A stretch of 64,000 nucleotides of DNA from assembly GCF_001455965.1 (NCBI RefSeq), contig NZ_LKKO01000001.1, positions 496,001 to 560,000 on the forward strand. The letters run 5' to 3'. The notes under the pieces were generated by a model that was not told where the DNA came from, did no database searches, and saw only the letters and a list, made by a program, of their open reading frames with translations. The DNA is from Methylobacterium sp. GXS13. GTDB lineage: Bacteria > Pseudomonadota > Alphaproteobacteria > Rhizobiales > Beijerinckiaceae. Position 1 is the stretch's first letter, and each line of letters opens with the position of its first letter. Positions 52,163 to 61,350 of this stretch are shown piece after piece. The position numbers and the translations under genes were made by a program.

Positions 52163-53269
52163 TTAGGCGGGTTCGGCTATTTTAACGAGGGCCAAGCGAG
52201 CCAAATCAGCAGTTCGTGAAAGAACCTCATTGGGAACGCCCGACAGATCAAGTATCTTCAGGCACGCAGCCCCGCAGTCGCGATACTGCCCTGTATGATA
52301 GGCGTGAATAGAGAATTCCTCCAGCAACCCGAATTCGTAGATCCACGGCATTATCGCAATACCCTCTTTTGGCGCCGCCAGGGAGAGCCCTGCTTCTGCG
52401 TAGCGATAGCCTGCCGTAAAATTTTTCATCCGGCGGCAGTATTGACTGGCACTGTGGCGTGCTTCCGCTCGGCCCGGACAGATTGGGATTACGCGGTCGT
52501 ACAGCTTCAGGACCTCGTGTTCGGGGTTGCCAAATTTTTCCATTAGCCAAGCTGCATTCAATAGACTGATATATATTTCTTCTTTCCAATACCCGAGATC
52601 GCCTCTCTTAAGATAATACTCCAGCGCCTTCAAATCGTCGCCGACATCGCGATAAGATCGCGCAATGTAAAACGTGTATCGTGCGACCATGAAGGGGTCT
52701 TTCTCGATGGCCAGTGCCTTTTCCAGCACGGCCAAATCGCGTCGCTCCGAAAGCTCATCGCGATGACGCGCGCCATCATTGCCGCGATGCATTGCGAGCG
52801 GAAGCGTGGGCGTTGGCGGATCCTTTCGACACTCCAGGAATTCGTGTAGAACACCGCGATATCGCCAGTCTTTGTTATTTTTCACCAATTGAATACGCCA
52901 ATATTTAGTATGATCATCCAGGATCGTAAACATATACCCGGCCGCATTTAGCTTGGGCAGAGCAAATCCTTCCGGGATAATTAATCGATCGTCGGCATCG
53001 ATGATCAAGGAATACTGCGCATGTGGACGCGAGAGCCGCAAGGCCTCGGTTCGGTTGAAGGCGAAGTCGACCCAGGGGCGCTCGACGAGCGTGCCCGGCA
53101 CATCTGCCATCACCGCGCGAACGACATCCTGGGTGCCATCCGTCGAACCGGTGTCGACAATGATCCAGTGATCAATAATTGGCCTCACAGAATCGAGACA
53201 TCGACGAATGACATGCGCCTCGTTCTTCACAATCATTGAGAGACATATTTTCTGCCCGAAACTACTCAT
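52163..53269 (-). CDS. Glycosyltransferase family 2 protein with TPR-like tail
   Basis: The 368-aa protein has an N-terminal GT-A domain: ICLSMIVKNEAHVIRRCLDS at residues 7-26, IIVDTGSTDGTQDVV, and the metal-binding DADD motif at about residue 88. The C-terminal half (from about 185) is a run of helices with a tetratricopeptide-like spacing. The sugar and acceptor are unknown; related proteins act on cell-surface polysaccharides or peptides. Codon choice is AT-rich compared with neighbours, as is the flanking DNA, suggesting horizontal acquisition. The ATG at 53269 (MSSFGQK) is preferred over the longer frame to 53323. Confidence 0.85.
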   Translation of the reverse strand: MSSFGQKICLSMIVKNEAHVIRRCLDSVRPIIDHWIIVDTGSTDGTQDVVRAVMADVPGTLVERPWVDFAFNRTEALRLSRPHAQYSLIIDADDRLIIPEGFALPKLNAAGYMFTILDDHTKYWRIQLVKNNKDWRYRGVLHEFLECRKDPPTPTLPLAMHRGNDGARHRDELSERRDLAVLEKALAIEKDPFMVARYTFYIARSYRDVGDDLKALEYYLKRGDLGYWKEEIYISLLNAAWLMEKFGNPEHEVLKLYDRVIPICPGRAEARHSASQYCRRMKNFTAGYRYAEAGLSLAAPKEGIAIMPWIYEFGLLEEFSIHAYHTGQYRDCGAACLKILDLSGVPNEVLSRTADLARLALVKIAEPA

Positions 53270-53711
53270 GTTCTCAAATCCGAATCGATGCCTTCCCGCG
53301 GCTTGAACGAGCCTGCATTGCAACCTGATATCCTAACGTTCGTTGAAACAAGTTCGCTATCTTCATTTCTCGCAAGGAATTCCTGCTGATATTACACGGC
53401 AAATTTGTAAAATTTTAGTCTTTGGATTACAATATACCAGCCTATGAGACATCAATATTCCCATAAATACCAATAATATCAACAATTAAGATCGGGAAGA
53501 AACAATGATCTAATGAGATTTCTAATTTGCTTGCAGGGTTGGGAACGAAACCGCTCCGCGGCCGAGCTTGCCGCATGGCGACCCCGATATGGCGATACTC
53601 GTTCAAGCGGGTTCGTCCCGATTGGAATGCGATCCATGGCTGCGACGCAGGCAAACTCTCCGGTGCCGGCTGGACCGGCGATGTCGGGGTTGACCGTCGC
53701 CGCGCCAGGTA
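53270..53711. other. AT-rich intergenic region
   Basis: This gap between the glycosyltransferase (minus) and the TPP riboswitch (plus) is AT-rich up to about 53530, then returns to high GC. It must hold the promoters of both units. No coding frame is supported; small frames at 53479-53847 are shadows. Confidence 0.5.
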
Positions 53712-53836
53712 CCAAATCGGATGCTGTTCCAGGGAGATCCCCGGCAAGGGGCTGAGAAACCGCTGGCACGTCCTCACGGACCTGCGGCGCGGAAATCCTT
53801 CGAACCTGATCCGGCTCATACCGGCGTAGGGATTGG
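53712..53836 (+). promoter_or_regulatory. TPP riboswitch (THI element)
   Basis: The conserved core GGCTGAGA (53750-53757) and the block CGAACCTGATCCGG then CTCATACCGGCGTAGGGA (53801-53832) match the thiamine pyrophosphate aptamer. P1 can form between CCAA (53712-53715) and TTGG (53833-53836), with CGGATGC next to it. It lies 79 bases before thiO. A GCTTC/GAAGC hairpin (53865-53879) may belong to the expression platform. Binding of thiamine pyrophosphate is expected to lower expression of the thi genes. Confidence 0.93.
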
Positions 53837-53914
53837 ACCGCGGCCATCCGAAAGGTAGGCTACAGCTTCTTATCGAAGCCGACGGCCCGATCTCCCCAAC
53901 GGAATCCCGCGGAG

Positions 53915-55138
53915 ATGATTTTGGCCTTTGACCGCCCCGCTTCACCGATCGGACACCGCCGCAATCCGGTCGGCCTCGCCGCGCAAGCGGCCTTGCCTCC
54001 GCGGGCTGACGTGGCCATCGTTGGCGGCGGGCTGATCGGGCTGTCGATCGCGTGGCGTCTGGCCCGGGCTGGCCGCTCGGTCGTGGTTGTCGAGCGCGAC
54101 ACGATCGGGGCCGGAGCGAGCTTGGCCGCCACCGGCATGCTAGCCCCGGCCGCCGAGCACGAGCCCGGTTCGGATCCCCTTCTGCCCCTTGCCCTGGAAT
54201 CTCTCCGGCTCTGGCCGGCCTTTCGTGACGCACTCGAGGCCGAGACCGGTCTGCCGATCGATTACCGGCCGGACGGCACCGTCGTGGTGGCCATCGGCCG
54301 CGATGAGGTCGAGCGCCTGCGGTTCCGCTTCGACCTGCAGCGCCGCTCCGGCCTCGACGCTGCATGGCTGGCGGGTACCGAGGTGCGGCGCCTGGAGCCG
54401 GGCTTACGCCCTTCCGTCACCGCGGGGGTCCATTGCCCGCTGGATCATCAGGTGGATCCGCGCCTGGTCATGGCAGCACTGGCCGACGTCTGCCGGCGTG
54501 CCGGTGTGATTTTGGTGGAACACACCGCCGTCACGGCCCTCGACTGGTCCGGCGGAACGGTCACCGGTATTCGCGTCGGCGATCAGGGCGTGACGGCCGG
54601 CACCGTCGTCCTGGCCTCGGGCGCCTGGAGCGGGGAGGGCGGTCTGTTGCCCGAGACCCTGGCCCTTCCGGTGCGGCCGCTCAAGGGCCAGTCGCTGGCC
54701 CTGCGCACCACCGCCCGCACCGGCACCCTCGGCCGGATGATCTGGACCGAGCAGGTCCACATGGCGCCGAAGAGCGACGGCCAACTGATCGTCGGTGCCA
54801 CCGTGGAGGATTGCGGGTTCCGCCCCGGTGTCACCGCCGGCGGCCTGTACGCGCTGTTGGAGGGCGCCCGCCGGGTGCTGCCCGGCATCGAGGAGATGGA
54901 AGTCGAAGCCATGTGGAGCGGCTACCGCCCGACCTCGGACGACGACGCACCGATCATCGACACCCTGGCGCCGGGCCTCGTCGCCGCAACCGGCCATCAC
55001 CGCAACGGCTATCTACTCGCCCCGATCACGGCCGACGCGGTCGCTGCGCTGGTGACGAATGGCGCGCTCCCCGAGATCGCCAAGCCGTTCACCCGGGCGC
55101 GCTTCGATCAACCCGAACCCCGGAGGGCCTCGGCATGA
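53915..55138 (+). CDS. thiO: Glycine oxidase ThiO
   Basis: The 407-aa flavoenzyme oxidises glycine to the imine used for thiazole formation. It has the FAD-binding motif VAIVGGGLIGLSIAWRLARAG at about residues 33-53 (shortened here to its pattern), the ATGMLAPAAEHEPGS substrate region, and the DAO-family C-terminus with WSGYRPTSDDDAPIID and TGHHRNGYLLAPIT. GGAG touches the ATG at 53915; TTG 53921 is an alternative start with better spacing. It is the first gene after the riboswitch and overlaps thiS by 4 bases. Confidence 0.94.
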   Translation: MILAFDRPASPIGHRRNPVGLAAQAALPPRADVAIVGGGLIGLSIAWRLARAGRSVVVVERDTIGAGASLAATGMLAPAAEHEPGSDPLLPLALESLRLWPAFRDALEAETGLPIDYRPDGTVVVAIGRDEVERLRFRFDLQRRSGLDAAWLAGTEVRRLEPGLRPSVTAGVHCPLDHQVDPRLVMAALADVCRRAGVILVEHTAVTALDWSGGTVTGIRVGDQGVTAGTVVLASGAWSGEGGLLPETLALPVRPLKGQSLALRTTARTGTLGRMIWTEQVHMAPKSDGQLIVGATVEDCGFRPGVTAGGLYALLEGARRVLPGIEEMEVEAMWSGYRPTSDDDAPIIDTLAPGLVAATGHHRNGYLLAPITADAVAALVTNGALPEIAKPFTRARFDQPEPRRASA

Positions 55139-55347
55139 GGCTCCTCGTGAACGGCGAGCCGCGCGAGCACGCTGTCGAGACCATCGCGGCCCTGTTCCGG
55201 ATCGAGGCTGAGGAAACCGGTATCGAAAGCCCGCAGGGCGTCGCCATCGCGTTGAACGGGCGCGTGCTGCGCCATCGGGATTGGGACACGACCCCGGTCG
55301 CCGAGGGCGACCGCGTCGAGATCGTCCGCGCCATGCAGGGAGGTTGA
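55135..55347 (+). CDS. thiS: Sulfur carrier protein ThiS
   Basis: The 70-aa ubiquitin-fold protein carries sulfur as a C-terminal thiocarboxylate for thiazole synthesis. It starts [20 protein letters not shown] and ends in the required Gly-Gly (MQGG). The typical [11 protein letters not shown] and [14 protein letters not shown] segments are present. The ATG overlaps the thiO stop (ATGA). The adenylating enzyme ThiF is not found in this window. Confidence 0.95.
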   Translation: MRLLVNGEPREHAVETIAALFRIEAEETGIESPQGVAIALNGRVLRHRDWDTTPVAEGDRVEIVRAMQGG

Positions 55348-55349
55348 CC

Positions 55350-56153
55350 ATGGACCAGACTGTCACGCCGCTGCGCCCCGACGCCGAGGCGGATCGCTTC
55401 ACCCTTGCCGGTGTGGAGCTGTCCTCACGGCTGTTCATCGGAACCGCTGGCTACCCGACCCAGGCGATCATGCGCGACGCCGTCGCGGTCTCAGGAGCCG
55501 AGGTGGTGACCGCTTCGATCCGTCGGGTGTCGCTCCAGGGTCATGGCTCCGACACGGTGCGGATCCTCAAGGGCAAACGCTTCCTGCCCAACACGGCCGG
55601 CTGCGAGACCGCCCGCGACGCGATCATGACTGCGGAACTCGCCCGCGAGGCGTTGGAGACAAACTGGATCAAGGTCGAGGTGATCGGCGACCGCGAGACC
55701 CTCTACCCGGACGTGGCCGAGCTGATCGAGGCCTGCCGCCACCTGGTGGACGCGGGCTTCGTGGTCCTGCCCTATTGCAACGACGACCCGGTGGTCTGCC
55801 AGCGGCTGGAGGATCTCGGTTGCGCCGCGATCATGCCGATGGGGTCGCTGATCGGCTCCGGCATGGGCGTCGCCAACCCGGCGAATATCGAGCTGATCTG
55901 CCGCCGCGCGCAGGTGCCGGTGATCGTGGATGCCGGCATCGGCACGGCCTCCGACGCGGTGATCGCCATGGAACTCGGCGCCGCCGCCTGCCTGATCAAC
56001 ACCGCCATCGCCAAGTCCGACGATCCGGTGCGGATGGCCCGTGCCATGGGCCGCGCCGTCGAGGCCGGGCGCGACGCCTTTTGCGCCGGCCGGATCCCGC
56101 GCCGCGGCCGGGCCGATCCGTCGAGCCCGCAACTCGGTCTCGTCGGCTCGTGA
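55350..56153 (+). CDS. thiG: Thiazole synthase ThiG
   Basis: The 267-aa TIM-barrel enzyme condenses deoxyxylulose 5-phosphate, the glycine imine and the sulfur of ThiS-thiocarboxylate into the thiazole ring. It shows [22 protein letters not shown], the catalytic Lys in [10 protein letters not shown], and the phosphate-binding [20 protein letters not shown] and the late [14 protein letters not shown] end. It starts two bases after thiS and ends overlapping the next gene (GTGA). Confidence 0.96.
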   Translation: MDQTVTPLRPDAEADRFTLAGVELSSRLFIGTAGYPTQAIMRDAVAVSGAEVVTASIRRVSLQGHGSDTVRILKGKRFLPNTAGCETARDAIMTAELAREALETNWIKVEVIGDRETLYPDVAELIEACRHLVDAGFVVLPYCNDDPVVCQRLEDLGCAAIMPMGSLIGSGMGVANPANIELICRRAQVPVIVDAGIGTASDAVIAMELGAAACLINTAIAKSDDPVRMARAMGRAVEAGRDAFCAGRIPRRGRADPSSPQLGLVGS

Positions 56154-56776
56154 GAACGCTGCCGTCGCCGCTCCTGGCGGTAACGGATCGACACGGGCTG
56201 TTCCGTCCCCTGGCCGACATTGTCCAGGCGGTTCTCGACGGCGGCGCACGCTGGATCTGGTTCCGCGATCGCGATCTGGAGCCAGAAGTACGGCAGCAGC
56301 TCGGCGCGGACATCGCCGCACGGACGCGTGCGGCCGGCGCCTTTCTGACGGTCGGCGGCGATGTCGCGCTGGCCCGGGCGCTCGGCGCAGACGGCGTGCA
56401 TCTCGGTGGCGGGAGCGAACTGGAGACAATCGCGGCGGCGCGCAAGATTCTGGGACCCGGCGCTCTGATCGGCGTCTCGACCCACACATCCGCCGAGGTA
56501 CAGAAGGTCGCCACCGCCGGCGCCGACTACGTCACGCTGAGCCCGATCTATCCCACCGCCAGCAAGCCCGGCTACGGCCCTGCCCTCGGCCCGGAGGGCA
56601 TCGCCGCTTCCCTGCGCGCCGGCCTGCCCGTGGTAGCCCTGGGCGGTGTCACGGTCGACCGCATTCCCGAGTGCCGGGACGCGGGGGCCGCCTGCATCGC
56701 CGTGATGGGTGGCCTGATGCGCGCTGCCGACCCCGCCACCGCCGCCCGTGCTTTCCTGACCGCTTGCGCCGCGTGA
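56150..56776 (+). CDS. tenI: ThiE/TenI-family protein, probable thiazole tautomerase TenI
   Basis: The 208-aa TIM barrel (GTG at 56150) belongs to the ThiE/TenI group. In canonical ThiE the phosphate and Mg2+-binding stretch reads like VND and HLGQED; here it reads [11 protein letters not shown] and HLGGGSELE, so the ThiE metal-binding residues seem missing. [11 protein letters not shown] keeps the His that is catalytic in TenI. Because thiO, thiS and thiG precede it, as in the Bacillus tenI-thiO-thiS-thiG cluster, a thiazole tautomerase is a good guess. An annotation as ThiE (thiamine phosphate synthase) is the alternative. Confidence 0.7.
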   Translation: MRTLPSPLLAVTDRHGLFRPLADIVQAVLDGGARWIWFRDRDLEPEVRQQLGADIAARTRAAGAFLTVGGDVALARALGADGVHLGGGSELETIAAARKILGPGALIGVSTHTSAEVQKVATAGADYVTLSPIYPTASKPGYGPALGPEGIAASLRAGLPVVALGGVTVDRIPECRDAGAACIAVMGGLMRAADPATAARAFLTACAA

Positions 56777-56825
56777 TCGAGGCCGGTCTCGGCCTGGCCG
56801 AACGGCCAAGACTCGATCGATCTCG

Positions 56826-58673
56826 GTGAGCCCCGAACCCGCCTTGGAGCGGGTCGTCAGGGCCAAGAATGTATGCCTCAATCCGCCCCCGATTCGGGGG
56901 GTGACGTTGCGGACAGACCAATCGTCCTTTGGCTGGCGCTGGCTCGGCCGTTCCCTCGCGTTGCGCCGGCGACAGGTCGTCCGGCTGCTGCTCGCCATTG
57001 CGGCCAGCTACGGCGTCGGGCTGGTCTTCCCGGTGGCGACCCAGCGGATCGTCGACGCGATCGTGGCCGGGCGGGCCGACCTGCCCCTGCTCGGTTTGGC
57101 AGTCCTCGCCATCCTGTCGATCGGCGCGGAGGTATTGCTCACCGCCTTCCGCGGTCGCCTGATCATCGCGCTCGCAATCTTCCTCGACCGCCGGATGTCG
57201 CGCCGGGTCTTCGCGCACTTTCTGCGGGTGCGGATCGACGGCGCCGGCTTCAAGTCCGGTGACGTCCTGAACCACTTCCAACAGATCACGAAAATCCGGG
57301 ACTTCGTTTTGCATCAGGTGCCGAACACGGTGATCGACGCCGGCGGCGCCCTCGTCGCGTTCGGCCTCGTCTTCCACTACGACGTGGTCGTCGGGACCGT
57401 CCTCGTCCTCGCGGCGCCCATCATCATCGTGGTTGCCAGCAACCAGATCAGCGGCATCTGGAAATCAGCGAAAGCTTTTTACACGGCGTTGGGCGTCCGC
57501 GACGGCACCCTCGCGGAGAGCGTGACCGGCCTGCCCACGGTGAAGGCGCTCGCGCTGGAGGCCGGGCGCATGCGGCGCTGGAATGCGGTGACGGACACCA
57601 CGCTCAGCGAATTGAGCAGTGTGATGGACCTGCAACGCCGATACGGGCTCCGGTCGCAGGCGGTCTCCCGGGCCATGACGCTGCTGGTGATCGGCGTCGG
57701 CTGCTGGCGCATCTATGGAGGGCACCTGACAGTCGGCGAGTTCCTGGCGATCCAAGTGGTGTCGGCCCGGATCACTGGGCCGCTCCTGAGCAGCGCCGAC
57801 ATCCTGCGCATGACCCAGGAGGTGAACGTCGCGCTCCGGGAGATCGGCCGCTTCCTCGACCTGCCTCGCGAGCGGGCGAACCGCCATCCGCCCGTGCGCC
57901 GGATTGGCCCAGGCGGGATCCGGCTCGATCGCGTCTCGCTGACCTATCCGGGCACCACGCGGCCGGCCCTGCAGAATCTCAGCGTCACCCTGCCGGAGCG
58001 CGGGATCGTCGCCATCGTCGGTCGCAACGGCTCGGGCAAGTCGACGCTACTGCGGATCCTGCTCGGCCTGCAGCGGGACTATACCGGCCGGGTCGAGATC
58101 GGCGGCGCGGATCTGCGCGACTACGATCCCCGCTGGCTGCGGGGCCAGATCGGCACCGTGGACCAGGATACGGTGCTGTTCTCCGGGAGCGTGCGCGAGA
58201 ATCTCGCCGGCCAGCACACGGACTCCGCAGCGCTCGATGCAGCGCTGGACTTCGCCGGCGTGCGGGCGCTGGTGGAAAGCCTGCCCGGCGGCCTCGATAC
58301 GCCCCTCGGCGAGGGTGGCCGGACCCTGTCCGGCGGTCAGCGCCAGCGTCTGTTTATCGCCCGGGCGGTGATCCGCAACCCGCCGGTAGCGCTCCTCGAC
58401 GAACTGACCGCCTTCCTAGATCCGGAAGCCGCCCTGGCGATGGAGCGGAACCTCACCGTCTGGGGTCGTGAGCGGCTGCTGATCCTGGTCACGCACCACT
58501 TGGCCGCCGCACGCCGAGCCGACCGGATTCTCGTCCTCGATGCCGGCCGCCTACTCGGCGAGGGCCGGCACAAGGATCTGCTCCAAACGGTTCCGCTCTA
58601 CGCTGCACTCTGGGAGGATTACACCCGCTCCATGGGCCGCGCCGCCGCGAGCGAACTCGACCCGGCAATCTAG
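56826..58673 (+). CDS. ABC transporter, membrane-fused ATPase (exporter type)
   Basis: The 615-aa half-transporter has a membrane domain with about six helices (50-330) and a C-terminal ATPase: Walker A GRNGSGKST near residue 400, Q-loop VDQDTVLF, signature LSGGQRQRL, Walker B VALLDEL and the His loop LVTHHLAA. The D-x-E region reads DELTA rather than the usual DEATS. Its layout resembles toxin/peptide exporters without a peptidase domain. The GTG at 56826 is assumed. Its stop TAG is shared with the anbu stop on a CTAG palindrome. Substrate unknown. Confidence 0.9.
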   Translation: MSPEPALERVVRAKNVCLNPPPIRGVTLRTDQSSFGWRWLGRSLALRRRQVVRLLLAIAASYGVGLVFPVATQRIVDAIVAGRADLPLLGLAVLAILSIGAEVLLTAFRGRLIIALAIFLDRRMSRRVFAHFLRVRIDGAGFKSGDVLNHFQQITKIRDFVLHQVPNTVIDAGGALVAFGLVFHYDVVVGTVLVLAAPIIIVVASNQISGIWKSAKAFYTALGVRDGTLAESVTGLPTVKALALEAGRMRRWNAVTDTTLSELSSVMDLQRRYGLRSQAVSRAMTLLVIGVGCWRIYGGHLTVGEFLAIQVVSARITGPLLSSADILRMTQEVNVALREIGRFLDLPRERANRHPPVRRIGPGGIRLDRVSLTYPGTTRPALQNLSVTLPERGIVAIVGRNGSGKSTLLRILLGLQRDYTGRVEIGGADLRDYDPRWLRGQIGTVDQDTVLFSGSVRENLAGQHTDSAALDAALDFAGVRALVESLPGGLDTPLGEGGRTLSGGQRQRLFIARAVIRNPPVALLDELTAFLDPEAALAMERNLTVWGRERLLILVTHHLAAARRADRILVLDAGRLLGEGRHKDLLQTVPLYAALWEDYTRSMGRAAASELDPAI

Positions 58674-59425
58674 CCCTGTTTCGCGGCCGGCCCGTAGGGT
58701 GGGCGCGGGATCGCCCGATGCGCAGCCCGGAGCGCCGCCGACCAGCGCTCGCGCAGATCGTGGAAATAGCCTTCGCCGGCCTCGATCCGGTGGTTCACTT
58801 CCAAGTCGAGGGCACCCCGGCGAGCCACTGCGATGTCGATCGGCAGGCCGACGCCGAGATTCGACCGCATGGTCGAATCCATCGAGACGAGGCTGACCTT
58901 CAGGGCGTCGTAGAGGTCGCTCTCGAACTTCACCGCGCGGTCGAGGATCGGCTTGCCGTATTTGTGCTCGCCAATCTGCAGGAACGGCGCATCGGTACTG
59001 CACTCGATGAAGTTGCCGGCCGAGTAGATGAGGAACAGCCGCATGTCCTCGCCGGCGATCTGGCCGCCGAACAGCAGGGAGATCGAGAACCGGATGCTGG
59101 CCGCTTCGAATCCGTCCTTCTCGATCGCCCGGACCCGCCGGATGGCGCGGCCGATGAGCTGCGCCGCCTGGAACATCGTCGGCGCTTCGATGAGCTTCTC
59201 GGCCGGCTCGCCCTCGTCGCCGGGTACGCCTTCCTGCAACAGGCTCAGGACAGACTGGGTGATCGACAGGTTGCCGGCCGAGGCCAGCATCATCACCCGC
59301 TCACCCGGAACGTTGAAATGGTGGAGCTTTCGGTAGGTAGAGATGTCGTCGAGCCCCGCATTGGTACGGGTGTCGGCGACCATCACGAGCCCCTCCTCGA
59401 CGAGGACACCGACGCAGTAGGTCAT
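58670..59425 (-). CDS. anbu: Anbu-type proteasome homologue (bacterial peptidase)
   Basis: The 251-aa protein is an Anbu (ancestral beta-subunit) Ntn-hydrolase. It starts MTYCVGVLVEEGLVMVADTR: Thr2 becomes the catalytic N-terminal residue once Met is removed. ADTRTNAGLDDISTYRKLH and the late SMDSTMRSNLGVGLP segment are family markers; it is shorter than proteasome alpha subunits and has no propeptide. It closes the four-gene cluster ATP-grasp, alpha-E, transglutaminase, Anbu. Its role is unknown; the cluster suggests hydrolysis of a peptide or amide product. Confidence 0.93.
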   Translation of the reverse strand: MTYCVGVLVEEGLVMVADTRTNAGLDDISTYRKLHHFNVPGERVMMLASAGNLSITQSVLSLLQEGVPGDEGEPAEKLIEAPTMFQAAQLIGRAIRRVRAIEKDGFEAASIRFSISLLFGGQIAGEDMRLFLIYSAGNFIECSTDAPFLQIGEHKYGKPILDRAVKFESDLYDALKVSLVSMDSTMRSNLGVGLPIDIAVARRGALDLEVNHRIEAGEGYFHDLRERWSAALRAAHRAIPRPPYGPAAKQG

Positions 59426-59488
59426 GGCTTTCGGGCTCTCGCGAATGGCCTCCGGCTGTCGTCCAGCCGGCGGCCCGTCTTTCAGGAA

Positions 59489-60316
59489 TCAGGATTGAGC
59501 GGCGCCCCTGCCTTGCTCGACGCGGAGCTTGACGTCCAGTGTCTCGGTGCCGCCGCCGGTACGACTGCCGCGTATCGGCGCCGCGCCCAGATAGTCCAGG
59601 CCCGTGGCGACACGGATGTATCCATCCGACGGTGCGTTCTCGTAGCACGGATCGAACGCCACCCAGCCGAGATCCGGCACCAGGGCTTCGGCCCAACCAT
59701 GCGGAGCCTCGACATCGGCCTCGCCGTCGTCGCGGGCACGATAACCGGCGACGTAGCGGGCCGGAATTCCAAGATGGCGGGCGGCGGCGATGAAGACGTG
59801 CGTCAGATCCTGGCAGACGCCTTTGCCGGCGGCGAACGCCTTGTTGGCGGGCACGGCGTTGGCGGCTGGCCCGGCCTCGTAGGCCACCGCCTCCGGCACA
59901 GCGCCGCGCAGGCGATGCAGCACCGCGAGCGGCGTGCCGTCCCCATCGGTCGCGACCCGCTCGGCGAAGATCTGCAGGTCGGCGCTGGTTGCGCACAGAT
60001 CCGTGTCCCGCAGATAGAACGCGTCCGGCAGGCGCTCGACCGTCCCGCGAACCACCCCGTGGGTGTCCTCGGTATCGACCGACCCGGTGACCCGGATGGT
60101 CAACGCATCCGCCGGCGCGTCCGGGGTGAACCAGTGGACGATGTTGCCGAAGCCGTCCTCGCGGGCGGTGAGTCGCCCATCGATGGAGGTGTCGATCCGC
60201 CAGGTGCGGACATATTGCCCGTCATGGTCCCGCGGCGTCAGGCGCATGACCTGCACGAGCCCGCGGGCCGGCTGCTCGTAGGTGTAGATGGTCTCGTGGA
60301 CCACGCGGATGCGCAT
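59489..60316 (-). CDS. Transglutaminase-like protein
   Basis: The 275-aa cytosolic protein has an N-terminal beta-rich part (RIRVVHETIYTYEQPARGLVQ, then RLTPRDHDGQ) and a papain-like transglutaminase core: Cys168 in GKGVCQDLTHVF, His206 in APHGWAEALV and Asp222 in AFDPCYEN form the triad. Members may act as peptidases or amidases rather than true cross-linkers. Lies 22 bases after the alpha-E gene and 63 bases before anbu, in one likely operon. Confidence 0.92.
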   Translation of the reverse strand: MRIRVVHETIYTYEQPARGLVQVMRLTPRDHDGQYVRTWRIDTSIDGRLTAREDGFGNIVHWFTPDAPADALTIRVTGSVDTEDTHGVVRGTVERLPDAFYLRDTDLCATSADLQIFAERVATDGDGTPLAVLHRLRGAVPEAVAYEAGPAANAVPANKAFAAGKGVCQDLTHVFIAAARHLGIPARYVAGYRARDDGEADVEAPHGWAEALVPDLGWVAFDPCYENAPSDGYIRVATGLDYLGAAPIRGSRTGGGTETLDVKLRVEQGRGAAQS

Positions 60317-60338
60317 GCGCCGGGCCTGTCCGTCCTGT

Positions 60339-61286
60339 TCAGCCGACCAGATACTGCTTGGCGATGGCTTCGCCCACCCTGTTGTTCTCCGCGATGAACG
60401 CCTCGACGAACTCGTGGAGCCCCGAGTTGAACACGCGGTCGATATCCTCGCTGTCGAGCTTGGCCAGCATGTTGCCGGCCAGGCGCTGGCTCGGGCCGCG
60501 CCTTCCATAGGCATCGGCGATGAGGTCGAGATACTCGACGATCACGCCGTAGCAATTGGCAAACGAGCGCGGCATCTGCTTGTTGAGCATCAGGAGGTCG
60601 GCCACCAGCAGCGGCTTGACGCTCTCGCGATAGACCCAGTGATAGGCGTTGAAGGCCGAGACCTCGCGCAGGATCGTGGTCCATTGGAAATAATCGAGGC
60701 TGCCCCCCACCGTCTCGTTCTGCGGCAGCAGGATCTGGTACTTCACGTCGAGGATGCGGGCGGTGTTGTCGGCGCGCTCGATCGCCGTCCCGAGGCGGGT
60801 GAACCAGAAGGCGTCGTTGCGCAGCATCGTCCGGAAGGCCGAGCCGTCGAAGGTCAGCGAGACGGTCTTCACCCAGTCGAGGAACCGGCCAAACTCGTCA
60901 CGGCTGAGTTCCTTGCCGGCGTAGTTGCGCAGCTCCAGCCAGGCCCCGTTGATCGCGTCCCACATCTCGGTGGTGAGCGCGGTGCGGACCGAGCGGGCAT
61001 TCTCGCGGGCCGACTCGATGCAGGAGCGGATCGACGAGGGATTGTGCGGGCTGAACGCCAGGAAATCGCAGACCGTGTCGGCGTTGACCACGCTGTAATG
61101 CGGCTTGAACAGGTCCGGGTCGCCGGCCGAGGCGAGGGCGGATTCCCACTCGTTGGTCTCGCCGCCGCCATAGCTCGTGGGCAGCGAGGCCAGCCGGTGC
61201 GCCGCGTCGAGGATGCGCGCGACGAAGTCGGCGCGCTCCACGTAGCGCGAGAGCCAGAAGAGGTTGTCGGCAGTCCTGGACAGCAT
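60339..61286 (-). CDS. Alpha-E domain-containing protein (COG2307)
   Basis: The 315-aa all-helical protein starts MLSRTADNLFWLSRYVERAD, the family hallmark, and contains WDAINGAWLELRNYAGKELSR and SALDYFQWTTILREVSA-type helical blocks and a late EDIDRVFNSGLHEFVEAFI. Function is unknown, but it nearly always sits beside a circularly permuted ATP-grasp protein and a transglutaminase. The ATG at 61286 is chosen; the frame to 61385 has an unrelated N-terminus. It follows the ATP-grasp gene by 64 bases. Confidence 0.92.
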   Translation of the reverse strand: MLSRTADNLFWLSRYVERADFVARILDAAHRLASLPTSYGGGETNEWESALASAGDPDLFKPHYSVVNADTVCDFLAFSPHNPSSIRSCIESARENARSVRTALTTEMWDAINGAWLELRNYAGKELSRDEFGRFLDWVKTVSLTFDGSAFRTMLRNDAFWFTRLGTAIERADNTARILDVKYQILLPQNETVGGSLDYFQWTTILREVSAFNAYHWVYRESVKPLLVADLLMLNKQMPRSFANCYGVIVEYLDLIADAYGRRGPSQRLAGNMLAKLDSEDIDRVFNSGLHEFVEAFIAENNRVGEAIAKQYLVG

Positions 61287-61350
61287 GGTTTGCGACTCGG
61301 ATGGGCTCGGCGGCAGGCGGCGCGTCTGATGGCAGGGAGCGGCAGCTCCC

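Noticed and set aside
52163..53530. Genomic island with attachment sites around the glycosyltransferase
   Set aside because: The AT-rich composition is clear, but no flanking direct repeats, tRNA or integrase were seen, so only a composition anomaly is claimed.
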